The notes beneath the pieces are model-generated. The model did no database searches. It was given only the letters and a program-made list of their open reading frames with translations, and had not been told where the DNA came from. Of a stretch of 64,000 nucleotides of DNA, positions 45,978 through 59,000 are shown piece after piece (within the stretch, counting starts at the first letter, position 1; each line of letters starts with the position of its first letter). The stretch covers positions 79,899,997 to 79,963,996 of the forward strand of contig NC_054702.1 of assembly GCF_016097555.1 (NCBI RefSeq), in the 5' to 3' direction. This DNA is from Gigantopelta aegis (Eukaryota; Mollusca; Gastropoda; Neomphalida; Peltospiridae). Position numbers and translations under genes: made by a program.

Positions 45978-47049
45978 ATATTAACAAATTAACCAACATA
46001 CATGTATAATGAAACGAATATTTAAAACTGCCGCCCTCGGGCTGCCTTTACACTAGTTCACATCACAATAATAAATATCGTGCCGGAGACGTTTATCTTG
46101 ATGAACTACCTTTACACGTCAACTGTTGAACTGATCAAGATGATCAACATATGATCTAACTAGCATTGAAAGAACCAGATGCGTAAACTAAAATTATAAC
46201 TTTCTGAGTCAGTGAAGTAAACTCTATATTATATGATATCACTGCCGCTTTTGCAATCTACTCCTTAAAAGTTAAATTGTTTTAAACTAAAAAAATATGC
46301 TCCTTTTGCCTGCTTCGATCCACTGTCAAATAGAGTTATGAGCCCATCACAAAAACTCTATTTTGACTGAGCTAAATCAACTCATAGGCTTGTGTTACTC
46401 GACTCGTTAGCATGGGCCAAGATTTTATATTGGGAGTCACTCACATTGGGTGGAGGGGGAAACCATACTATCTATGCGTCGTTTTATCTGGCGACACAAA
46501 AATATAAGAGATGGGTGATTGATGCAGTCTCGTACTCGTAGGCCTAGCTAGGTACCTGGTGGAGGAAATTTTGGCTTGTATCCCCACATTAGTGTTTGTG
46601 CCCCAACACTTCAGATTATATATCGTTCCTACCGTGGCCTGGCAAAATGCGATCACTTTAAAGAAAATATTTAATTTTAGGTTATAATTATTAATCTAGT
46701 TAGTTTATTGAAATAATTTAATCCAAAAATTAGGCTTATTTCTCCACTTTGAACCCCTTTGAGTTTGACCACCACACTTTTGGGGCCCCTACTTGATCAC
46801 TGTCGCACCCCTCAGTGGCGTTACGGTCGCTAACTAGGAAAGACATGGGGTTTAGGAGAGTAGTCTTTTTCGAACATTCATCCGATAATTTAAGAACAAA
46901 ATTTATTATTTAAACCTGTTAAAACGTTATTTAAGCTATATGATCTCGAGAACAGATCGTCCCACAATAGAACATTTTTACCGTCACACACCATTAAAAG
47001 TAACTCAAATTTACAGTTCTACGACTGACATATTCAAAGATGTAATAAT

Positions 47050-48060
47050 ATGCTTTATTATATAACATTTAGTGAAATATCTTAAAATATCAGTGAAATA
47101 AAAGTGTTATCAGTCACTCGGTGACGATAACACATTTTAGAGTGAAAATTTCACTATTTCACTCTAAAATGTGTTATCGTCACTGTAGAAAGTGTTATCT
47201 TCACTGTAAGAAAGCCGAATCATTTTGCTGCTGGCATTTTAAAAATAAAGGTAAATTGCCAAAAGTAATATAATAAATAGAACATTCCATGCGCGACTCG
47301 TAAGATATGATTGCAAACTTCACTCAATGAGATATAAATCATATTTGACTAAAAACATGAAATATCCTCTATTTATTATATAACATTTAGTGAAATATCT
47401 TAACAAATCAGTGAAATAAAAGTGTTATCAGTCATTCAGTGACGATAACACATTTTAGAGTGAAAATTTCACTATTTCACTCTAAAATGTGTTATCATCA
47501 CTGTAGAAAGTGTTATCTTCACTGTAAGAAAGCCGGAACTATTTTGCTGCTGGCATTTTAAAAATAAAGATAAATTGCCAAAAGTTATATACGGTAATAA
47601 ATAGAAAATTTCATGGGTTTTTTTGTGGTTTTTTTTTTTATCAAATATGATTTATATCTCATCTTGAGAAGTTTGCAATCATATCACACGACTCGTGCCA
47701 ATGTTTTTTGACAAGTCGGGCAGCAATGTTTTAAAAATAAAGGTAAATTGCCAAAAGTAATATAATAAATAGAACATTCCATGCGCGACTCGTAAGATAT
47801 GATTGCAAACTTCACTCAATGAGATATAAATCAATATTTGACTAAAACACCTCTATTTATATAACATTAGTGAAATATCTTAACAAAAATATGATTGCAT
47901 TTTAAAATAAGAGATAAATTGCCAAAAGTTTTACGGTAAAAATAAATGGGGTTTTTTTTGTGGTTTTTTTTTTATCAAATATGATTTATATCTCATCTTG
48001 AAATATGATTGCCAACTTCACTCGATGTGATATAAATCATATTTGACAAAAAACATGAAA
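47050..48060. repeat. Hairpin-rich repeat block with a 320-bp duplication
   Basis: Two direct copies (about 47053 and 47374, spacing 321) each hold a hairpin: arms 47121-47147 and 47157-47183 are a perfect 27-base inverted repeat with a 9-base loop, and the second copy (47439-47501) has one mismatch. Further partial copies at 47700-48060 are partly inverted (catatttgac / gtcaaatatg blocks). It is likely a dispersed non-coding element family with rearranged copies. Confidence 0.8.
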
Positions 48061-48419
48061 TGGATATAGCTTGTCTAAATGGTGCCCTCCCTCAAGTACA
48101 CTTCTTTTTTTCACCAACTTTAAAATATTTTCCTGTCACCCCATAACACGACTCAGACAGTGTTGCCCCCCCCCCCCATCCCCACCCCCCACCCCTTCCA
48201 ATATAAAATGCTGGCTACGCCAATGTTTTTTGACAAGTCGGGCAGCAATGTCGCATGTTCAGGATATCGTACATATTTGAATCTATAAGTTAGATATCCA
48301 CATATATCTAGACCTAAGCTTGAGCATAAACTATAGATACCAATATCATATTGTAGAAAATAAAATTCTAAATACTGGAGGAGTTTGAATAATTCATTTC
48401 AACTTATGTTCGTGCTTAT

Positions 48420-48625
48420 ATCCACTTAAGTTTCAAACACACTGTCCTGGGCACACATTTCATCTATTTGGACTGTTTGTCCAGGACAGTGGGTTGGTGG
48501 TCAGAAAAAAGACGGTGTAGTGGTCTTACACCTACCCATTGAGTCATTATAACTCGCTCTGGGTGGGAGCCCGTACCGGGATGCGAACCCAATACCTACC
48601 AGCCTTAACCACGACACCACTGAAG
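48420..48625 (-). repeat. SINE type 4, minus orientation
   Basis: Read minus: a tRNA-like head (GTGGTGTCGTGGTTAAGGCT, GGTTCGCATCCC), then ACTCAATGGGTAGGTGTAA and the TGTCCTGGACA block. It lies 330 bases before the bark start. Confidence 0.8.
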
Positions 48626-48950
48626 CAGGTGGTGTTTGAATCATTGGCCGCTTGAGCTTTTGTTCTATAAATAAACATGTCATCTTAGTCATGTGACAGG
48701 TATTTTCACCTGTAACGACAACCGCTTGACCTATATTGCTAACGAGATTTCAAAACGAGAATTCAATCACTGAATCAGGGACAGGTAACTGCCATCATAA
48801 CTATTTCAAGGAAATGGGAGCAGCATTGTTTCACACCTAAAACGATTTCCTTTGATGTAGCCGATATGGTTACCTTTTTACAGGTAACATAAAAAGATTA
48901 TGAAATCGACATTGTTCTGTCTACGGACGCCCTGAAAGAAAAAAGGAAAC

Positions 48951-51900
48951 ATGGGAAAAATTATTCTCATATCTGGAACTAGTAGTAGTAGCGTTTTGCT
49001 TTTGTTTTGTGTGTTCACACTGACGGTAAGGATATCCTTGGGGCAGTTAAATAATATGGTGACGCCTCCGCCAAGGGACGGTAACCGACCAGTGATATCT
49101 GACGGAATCGTGTGGTATCTTGACCACATAGCCCAGCACTGCCAAAAACCGTTCGTGGCCACCTACCCGGGAGGAGGCATCATCAAGGATCGACGTGCTC
49201 TTATGACCATCAACAACCCGCACATCATCAACGGCAACATCGAGATCGCACCGTCAGGGTGTCTGTACATTGAACCTGGTTGTGAACTCCGATTTGGACC
49301 AGGATTTGGCATCCTTGTTAACGGAACGCTCATTGCCAGAGTAAGTTGTAATTAAGTTGTATACAAACAGTTGTACATTAGTCACCAAAATTAATACATA
49401 TATGTTAAAGTGACAGACCTTAGTTTTTAAAGAGACATTCCTGACTTTGTTGCATTGTAAGATCTTTCCGACTAATAACATATTTTTACGATTAAACTTA
49501 CGTATTAAATATATTTTCTTGTTTAGATTATCAGTGTCTGTATATTCAATGTGTTTCTGGTCGTCTTAATATTTGTAAGAAGACCAAACTAGATTTTGTC
49601 TTCAAATAATTTCGTACATACGACAAAAACTATATTTTAGGAAAAAAGATGAAATTTAACCTAACAGTTTAATATACAGCCACAACTATTTTATGCAGAA
49701 ACATATATTTGATATGTAATTAAAATCGTTAAAAAGTCTTTGTTGGTCAATAACATCTTAAAAAGTGCAGCAAACTCAGTAATGTCCCTTTAAACACTAC
49801 AACATATTTTTCACTATTAAAGCCATTTTTGATCTTTTAAATTAAAAGTAGTTACATTTTGTTATTTTAGAATATATTCATTTTCCTACACCTGAAATGG
49901 TTTTGGTCATCCAGGTTTTTGTAATACCCCAAAATGCATTTTTTTTTAAATAATTCTCTCGTTTAAGCCAGTGCTCCATAACTGGTGTAACAAAGGCCGT
50001 GATATGTACTATCCTGTCTGTGGGATGTTGCCTATAAAAGATCCCTTGCTGCTAATTGAAAAGAGTAGCCCATGAAGTGGCGACAGCAGGTTTCCTCTCT
50101 CAATATCTGTGTGGTCCTTAACCATATGTCTGACGCCATATAACCGTAAATAAAATGTGTTGAGTGCGTCGTTAAATAAAATATTTCCTTCCTTCCTTTT
50201 TTATAATTCTAAAAATGCGTATTTGTCTGAGAAGTAATGGCTACTGAGACCAGCTCAAGTTATTTTTAGATTTCCCCATTTAAACATCACAGACTTTAGT
50301 TTGACTCTTGTTATAACTTTATCCAAATGTGTGTTGCAGGTTTGTAGATTAACTAAACTTAGGATCCATTTTCACAGGCTGAATTTGGGTCTGCACTTTT
50401 AAAGGGACATACCCTAGTTTCAAGCCGTGAAAATAACACTAAGTTCAGATACTCTACAAACCTGTAACACATTTGGATGAAATTACAATTGAGTGAAACA
50501 TGAGTCTGTGACTTTGAAATGGTGAAATACCCTCTAAATATAGACTAAAACTTGACTTCATAGCTGTTACTTCTCAGACACACGTGCCTTTTTAAAAATA
50601 TCAGAAGTGCATTTTGTGATATTAAAAACACTAGGATGACCAAAAACACTTCGAATGTATGGAAATGGACAATCTAAACAATAAAATCTAAGTAAAGTAT
50701 GATTTCAGTTATCAAAAACGGCTCTAATAGTAAAAAATATGCCTTAGTGTTTAAAAACTAGGGTATGTCCCTTTAAATTATAACTTTAAAATTAAATGTG
50801 GTCTGATAACACTGGTATAGTGAACTGCCATGATCCTGCTGATATGAGAATTAGAAGTCTCACAATTTTTAATAGTTTTGTTTTACATAACACAATACAT
50901 GTCAGTGGAGTCTGCAATATTTTGAGCAATGTGTCAAATGAATAACCGTACATCATTATGGCCTAGATTAGTACATGGAGAGTAGCATGTAAAGGAAAGG
51001 ATATTAACGGATCATAGGAAGAAAATTCAGAAACAAAATTCACTAGCTTATAAAACTGTATGCTGAGTGGGGAGGGGATTAATACTGTAGTATGGTTTTA
51101 ACACATCCACCCCCCCCCCCAAAAAAAAAAAAAACCCTCACCACAAACCAACAAAAAAAAAAACCCATATCCTTTGAGAAATAAACATTTTTGATGTATG
51201 CTTTTGGGAAGGGAAGTGTACTAAAAACTAAAACAACTGTAGTTTGTATATTGATCATTGTGAACAATCTGTAAATATAATAATATTTGACATCTGAGCT
51301 ATTTTTAAATATATTTTTCGAAGTGTACAATGTGTACGCCTCTTTTCTAACTCCTTTCCTTAAAACATTTAGCATTGTAGGATTAATTCATTTTGGTTGA
51401 TCCACTGTGTTATTACCCACAGCTATACTGACGTCCAAAAGAAACTTTACATACAAATAAAAATTTGAACAATTTGATAAATATTGTTGTAAATCAATAA
51501 GAACTAATTTAGAAACCACCTTATAAACACTTTGTATATATCATGAAGTGCATTGTGACGTTTAGATGTTGAAATTTATGAATCTTTCATAACCAATACA
51601 AAGCGTTTTAAAGTTTCTTTTGGATGTCAGTATAGTAAAACAAATCTGAAGATAAAAAATCATTTTCTAAAAAGAATCATATTAAAGTCATATTTTGTTG
51701 CCCTTTACTTCTTTTCACATATAAAAACTTTTGATTCTGCTTTTTTTTTTTAACTCATCTCTGATATTCATGATCCTGTCTTAATGTGGGTTTTGTTTGG
51801 GTTTTTTAAATTATTCCTATAATTAAACATTTATTTAAAAAAAATTTGTTCCTCACCTCACTAGAAAAATTCTATACAGACTGAGTATGAGTAGACTGTC

Positions 51901-54900
51901 AAAGCAGCTGCAGTGGTTCATGTCGAGACATTGTATCTTGGGATTTGTTTCCAACAAGGCCCCTATCTCTAATATCTTTCAAAGTTTATTTTGTTTAACA
52001 ACACCATTAGAGCACATTGATTTTTTAATCATCAGCTATTAGATGTCAAATATTTGGTAATTTTGTCATATATCTTGCTATCTATCTAATATCTATGTAG
52101 TGTGTGTGTGACTTTTAATCCTGCTCATATACCACAGAGGTTTCAAGCATGTCCGTCCCAGATTCCACCTCAGGATAGCCAGAAACCCAACCCGGGATGG
52201 AATCTATGTAGTAGATAGTTTTAAAAATATATTTTTAGGGGGAATTAACATATCCAATATATTTGTATGTACAGTCATATTCATTACATCTGTAATACTG
52301 TATGTTATTAATTTAATGCTTATCCTATTTCCATATGAATGCAAACGGTTATAAGAAAATGGTTCATTGGTGTTTGGTGTATGTGCATGATTCTGCACAT
52401 ACATAGGGTCTTACCCCCATATAGCTTGTCCAATCTTGGTGGGGAATTCTCCTGTCTGCAATAATGGGTCATTCTGCATAGTGGGGGTAGGGGTCATGGG
52501 ATGAATTTCAAAGCAATATGGTGAGGAGAGTGGGCGTCAAGAGTTATGTAATGATTTCAAAACAAAAAAATTAGTTTTGTTTAACAACACCACTAGAGCA
52601 CATTGATTTATTAATTATCGGCTATTGGATGTCAAACATTTAGTAATTTTGACATATAGTCTTAGAGAAGAAACCTGCTACATTTTTCCATTAGTAGTAA
52701 GGGATCTTTTATATACACCATCCACTAGACATGATGGCACATACGTTTGATATACCAGCCATGGTGCACTGGCTGGAATGAGAAATAGCTCAATGGGACC
52801 ACAGACAGGGATCGATCCTAGACCAACTGCAACATCAGGTGTGCACTTTACCACTGGGTTACATCCTGTCCCCAGTTATGTAATCATGTCAAAATAATAT
52901 ATAATATTAATAAAATAAAATAAATTCTATTTATGCAGTCAGTCATGGTATACTTACAATATATATATATATATGTATATATATATTATAATTGTTTGCC
53001 TCTAGTCCTGATTAGAAAATTCTTAAACATTCATATGTAATAATGTTGGTCAAATTATATTTTAGAGTGGGGATTGGTCTTTGCATAATAAAATGTTATT
53101 GTGGAGGTGAATAAGCTGTCTGATTTTGCATTACATGTACAAAAAAGTGTACACCTAAATTTTGAACTGTTTGTATTCGATTTCACCAAAACATTTATAT
53201 GCATGTGTACATTAATTTAATTGCAGATATATTATTTAAAAAAAAAAAAAAAAAAAAATACCAAATGACTGATGAAGTTCGAAATTGATTTGTCTTGGCC
53301 TTTTTTTGTTAAAGGCTATAATATGGCATATGATATTGGTTTTCAAAATTTGCAATGAGGTTGTACATAAGTGGCATGTGGTATGTCTAATTTATTACCT
53401 CATGTATAAGGTACATACAGACAACTAGTATTGGTTGGTTGGAAAGTCATCATTAATCATTGGTTATAATCAGTTGGCACAAACTGATCAACTTTCGATT
53501 ACATAATTGGTTAGAATTATATGAACTTAAGAAGGATTTGAAGTATAAAGACCTATTGTCATGTCCAACCTACAAATGGTTAATTTTACCTGTAATAACC
53601 ATTGAATATCTTTATACATGAAAACAAACTCAAAACCCAGTATATTTACATGAATTGTATCATAAACTGGAGGAACAATTTCAGATAATATTTCCCAAAA
53701 CAATCGATTACTGGTTTTTATAATCAAACATCATTTTGGTAGAGCCAAACCAACCAATTTTTGATGAATGGAATATCATTGTGAACAACAGATCTCACAT
53801 TAAATAGTTTTTTTAGAGGCATGAATAATTTTTAGGAGCCATTTACGATATTACCATATTTCCCACATATATTGAGCATAATTAATATTTTTGTATTTGT
53901 GACAGTACATGCTCTTAATTTCTTTTCACCTGTGGCGATATTAATTGTTTTAGAGGGCCGTGTGCAGTTCCGAATTGCACTTAAGCCCAGATGGGCAACT
54001 TGTTACGTGATACCTTTGCGCGACGGTCATCGAGCTTTTCTAATACACACCTAGCGCAGGTGTGGAGGCCATGTGGCTAGTAGTTACGTAATATCTCCAG
54101 TAGTGCTGTTTATGGCCAGGGGATTGCTCGCGGAATGGCGACAGCCAGTTTGACGATCAGAGAAAAATATGCCGGCATGGTGGTTGTGGAAAATCCACAT
54201 GATACGTGAGGTACCGCCTTGTACCCCCAGGCGATATTCGCTGTCTCTGAGAGTTTTGAATAAATAGCTAGGGTTTTAGAGATATCGAGTAGAAACATTT
54301 GGAAGTATCCAGGGGTACGGACGTCGTCCACTGAACGATCTATATTAGTTCAGACGGGACTTTGGTAAATATATATTTTCTGCTCTGTGTATAACCTTGA
54401 TGTGATTGATGTGACTTTAAATATTTTAATACTGTATTATACCAATATTATTTAGACGGTGCTGCCGGTCATCTGACGCAGTAATCTGTAGGCTCACTGT
54501 CCTAAATAATTATAAAAAGCTTAACCAGTCATCCTAGAGGACCTAGGTAAACTGTAGGTTATTGTCTTTATTGTGATAGGTACCAGTATTAATTCTGTGT
54601 AGACCGGCCTCGGTGGCGTTGTGGCAGGCCATCGGTCTACAGGCTGGTAGGTACTGGGTTCGGATCCCAGTCGAGGCATGGGATTTTTAATCCAGATACC
54701 GACTCCAAACCCTGAGTGAGTGCTCCGCAAGGCTCAATGGGTAGGTGTAAACCACTTGCACCGACCAGTGATCCATAACTGGTTCAACAAAGGCCATGGT
54801 TTGTGCTATCCTGCCTGTGGGAAGCGCAAATAAAAGATCCCTTGCTACCAATCGGAAGAGTAGCCCATGTAGTGGCGATAGCAGGTTTCCTCTCAAAATC

Positions 54901-55992
54901 TATGTGGTCCTGAACCATATGTCTGACGCCATATAACCGTAAATAAAATGTGTTGAGTGCGTCGTTAAATAAAACACTTCTTTCTTTTAATTCTGTGTTA
55001 CAAGGTTATTGAATGAGTAGTTAGGGTAAATTAAAAATTAACCAGTTAGGAATAGAGTTGAAATTCCTTTATTAATTAAGTTCTCCTGGAAGCGTTTCTC
55101 CATTATCACACGGGTGTGTGTTAGCGTTTCTCAATTATCACACATGTGGGTGTTGTGTCACGGTGAAGTGATTAGCATATTGTATAAACTAGACACCTAG
55201 AGATTAACTAATTAAGTGATCAGTCTGGGTTGTTATTATTTGTTGTTGTTAATTAACTACTGCGGCAGTACATTTGTCAGTGTAGGTTAATACAGATTCC
55301 AAAGTGTATTGTGTTTTTGTTGTGTTTTCTAGTGAACTAAACGTGCTATAATAATATATACTTATATAAGATCGTATCTCTGATCATACCTAGACGAGCC
55401 ACTCGGGTAAATACTGCTCGATACAGAGAGATCTAATAGATATACAGTTAGGAGAGATATTTGGATAATCGTGTTTCATCCAGTTACGGGTATTGTAGAA
55501 TCCCCATGACAGTATTACCACGTGTATTTTTGTAAAATTCACATGTCAAGGCAGGGCTCAAAATAGCAGCCTGTGAACAGGTGAAAAACTCCATATTTTA
55601 GACCTTGCTGGTGAAATAGAAATTCACCCCCAAATATCAGAAATAACTTTTCAAGAACCAAATTTACACGATTATCTCATCTAGTATTTGGCTCAAGGTT
55701 CTTTTATATTTTAATTCCATAATACTCTAAATATATCCCAGAGGTCCTAAATTTCTCAAACACCATCCTATTTTATTTCCAGTAGGCCATTTTATTTTTT
55801 GTAATACTTAAAGAAGAAAAAAGGAAAAGAGATAACTATTATTAAAATCAATACAACATACAACTGAACAAAAGATGACCATGGCTTATATTTCTGTTGG
55901 CCTACTATTTTGAAAACATTACAGCAGGCCATATTTTACCATATTTAGAGCCATGCAAGGGGAGCTAAAAATTACTCTCCTTGAACTCGTCT

Positions 55993-56026
<34 letters not shown>

Positions 56027-59000
56027 AGTGATAGCTCCCCTCAAACCATACTAAAAGTTTTTCTAGCACAGCAGAGAATACCTTTAAGTTGAATGTGCCA
56101 CATAGCTCATAATGACGTTAGTTTATGTTGGACATTCTGAAATTTGCAGTCATAAACTTTATTGTCCCATGTTACAGAGCTACATGCTAGGTGCTTCAAA
56201 GGAGACGAGTGCTATTCACCTCCTATAAATAATCATTACAGGCCAATCCACTTAAATTATGATTTTCTTGTCATCTTTACTGCATGCATACATGTGTACA
56301 ACAGGCAGAAACGTTTATGGGGTTCAAAGTACATATAATATTATGATTCACAGTATAAGTAATTTATAGGAGTATATATACATGTACTTCTGTGGCTAGC
56401 TGTTCAACAGTAACAAAGCTTTATTTATATTTTAAACATTTTACCTGACTTCTTACTGTATTTTATTTCCAGCACATTATTAGAGACAATATAACTGACC
56501 GAGAGGTTATGCTAAGTATTCATGTACATACAGAAAACAATTCTAAAAAATCTTCGTATTGAAATTTTTTATACATTAGTTAAGTAAGTACTAGGTAATT
56601 GATATTTTAAAATGATATTTTATATAATATAGAAGGCAAACGACCATTCAAGGCTAGCTCTGGGTGAGCAAAAAATAACACCAAAGTATTTATTAAACTT
56701 CAAACATTTGCAGAAACACATTTCTTAAAAACATTTGCAGAAATACACGGTTTTTTAACAGTTTAATCATGCAGTCATTACATGAAGTCATTTCACCAAA
56801 TTAAAATACTATTTACCAATTATTTTTAAAATTTGCAATTGACAAATTTGGCAAATGCCAGAACTAGCACTGCAATTTAACAGCAGTTTATTTTATGGTC
56901 TACCAGTCGCCTCAGGCAAATAAAAACATCTGGCGAGTTAAAACCGTATTGTGAGTTGCCCAAAATTTCGCACATTCGTTACAGCATATTATTTCAGAAT
57001 GTCCAAAATATAATATTTCTAAAACAACTAAAAAGTTACTTTTGATAATAATTCAAGATGTGTATGCCCATTGAAACTGATCTCATATGCCAAATACATT
57101 TACTCTTTTTTATTTTTTGAAATAAAATTTGGGCAACTAAAAAATTGCACAGGCAAGTCAAAGTGCTGACATGACTTGCCTGAATGGCAAGTGCACACCC
57201 TGCATAGCGTGCTGCTCATCATAGCCCAGCCTAACAGTGTGGTGTGTTTCCTGTCAAACTGTGCTTGCAGGTTAACTTTGTTGGCAAACGTCTGTTTTCC
57301 TTCATTTTCCCTCCAATCCACCTGTCTGTTGCTTCTAGTGGACCAGCATGATCAAGTGAACAGTGTATGTGTTGGTATAGCCTCTTAAATGTTTGTTCTA
57401 CTGTTTGAGAAATTTACTCAACAAATTTGGTTTCGGCGTGCTAAATGTGTTAAAATGTAAATTGTCAGGAATCTAAGTTTAAAGAACAATGGGGTAGTGG
57501 TAACCTTTTGAATTCTAGACACTTCCTTTTCTCTAGTTTTTAATAGTGCATTTTAATTGAATATATATATATTGCTGTAGGAAGCTATTAAAAAGATGAA
57601 AATATAATTCAATATTCACAGATAATCTTATACATTCTCACCCAGTGTTCCTAACTTTGAATAATACAGTAGCTTGTTTGTCACATCTGTTTGTATCTTC
57701 ATCCATCCATCCATCCATCCATCCATCCATCCATCCATCCATCCATCCATCCATCCATCCACCATCCATCCATCCATCCACCCTTGAAGTGTCAATTCCT
57801 TCTGCAGCTTTAAATGAATTGTTTGAAACTTTCACAAACTGTCCAATATAATACATGCACCAAGCTGTATATATTTATTTTATATATGACCACATTGAAC
57901 AGAAATAGGTCAGAAAGCACTTGGCAACTTGATTGTATTCACATAGGGATTTATCCAGGATTTGTTTAGCTGCTCCTATGACTGATAGGATTAGAAAAAT
58001 TAGGCAATTGAATGATACAAGATATTATTGTTAAATTATGTTATCAAAACAGTCATAATTACAAGAATATTTTCACATTAAATCTGGGATTTTCAGGGCC
58101 ACAAAACACCTGGATAAATATGTGATATAACCACATAGCATTTCTGTTCAGCTGATCATCACCCCCAAATAAACACCATTCAGCTCTTGTTTTTCCTTTT
58201 GTATTATTTCAAATGATAAACAATATTTTGATGATTAAATATTTTATAGACAAAAGAATTTGCTGGTGTTCATTTGTAAATTTATGTACTTTTGTACTGC
58301 CATTTTTGAAAAAAACTAAATTAAATATTTTGTGTAATATTACAGTATCATTTTAATGTTTAAAATGTCTGTGTTTTGTATGATTTACTTTGTACATCTT
58401 TGCTAATATTTCAGTCAATAGCCATGATGTTTTTCTGTAGGTCAGTGGTAGAGTGTTCCCTGAGGTGTGATAGGTCACAAGATCGATTCCCCTCAGTGGG
58501 CTCAGGTTTTTTCCCCATCCCCACTAGTGCCCCATGCACCACTGGTGCCTCAAAGCCTTAAGGACCATGGAATATACTGCCCTGTTTGTGAAAGTACATA
58601 TGAAAGTTGCCTTGCTTTTTTGTTGTTGTTTTTTTGCTTTTTTTTTGTAGGAGTAGCCTCAGTCTGTCTATCTTGACCAAGAGTCAAAATAAATAGCCTG
58701 AGTTTAAAAAATTCTAAGGTGACATTAAACAAATGATCCTTCTCTTTTGTGTATTTTTCTGTATTATATATTATATGCTTTGGATTCTAGAGGATAATAT
58801 TTCAAAATTTTAGGTAACCAGAAGCTGGTTTGTATAATATTTATCTAGGTACCAATTGTTCAGTTACTTGAGTTATAATTACATAACCAGTGATTTACAA
58901 ATTGACTACATTCAAATGTCCAAAGCTCAGTCTAGAATAGAACTTTTAATTTCTGAACATAACAATTCGCTGTGTAAATGTCTGGCAGTTTGAATTTGAC

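Larger units (their letters stand above)
43914..48950. promoter_or_regulatory. Divergent intergenic region of SRBD1 and bark
   Basis: The two start codons are 5 kb apart and point outward, so both promoters should lie here. No core promoter element could be supported. Much of it is repeats: SINE fragments, a hAT-like MITE, and hairpin repeats at 47050-48060. Confidence 0.35.
49409..50398. mobile_element. TTAA MITE family A, expanded by two nested insertions
   Basis: Starts AGTGACAGACCTTAG after TTAA. It resumes family-A sequence at 49794 and again at about 50210, and ends at a TTAA (50399-50402) shared with the next copy. A family-B MITE and a SINE sit inside it. Confidence 0.8.

Noticed and set aside
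45788-46009. Paired open frames on both strands
   Set aside because: They read through G runs of a hAT-like MITE.
53930-55520. Solo LTR
   Set aside because: TG and CA ends can be proposed but there is no flanking duplication and no internal landmarks, so it was kept only as a low-confidence repeat.
57638-57856. Open frames with repeated MDGW or SIHP
   Set aside because: Translation of the CATC microsatellite.
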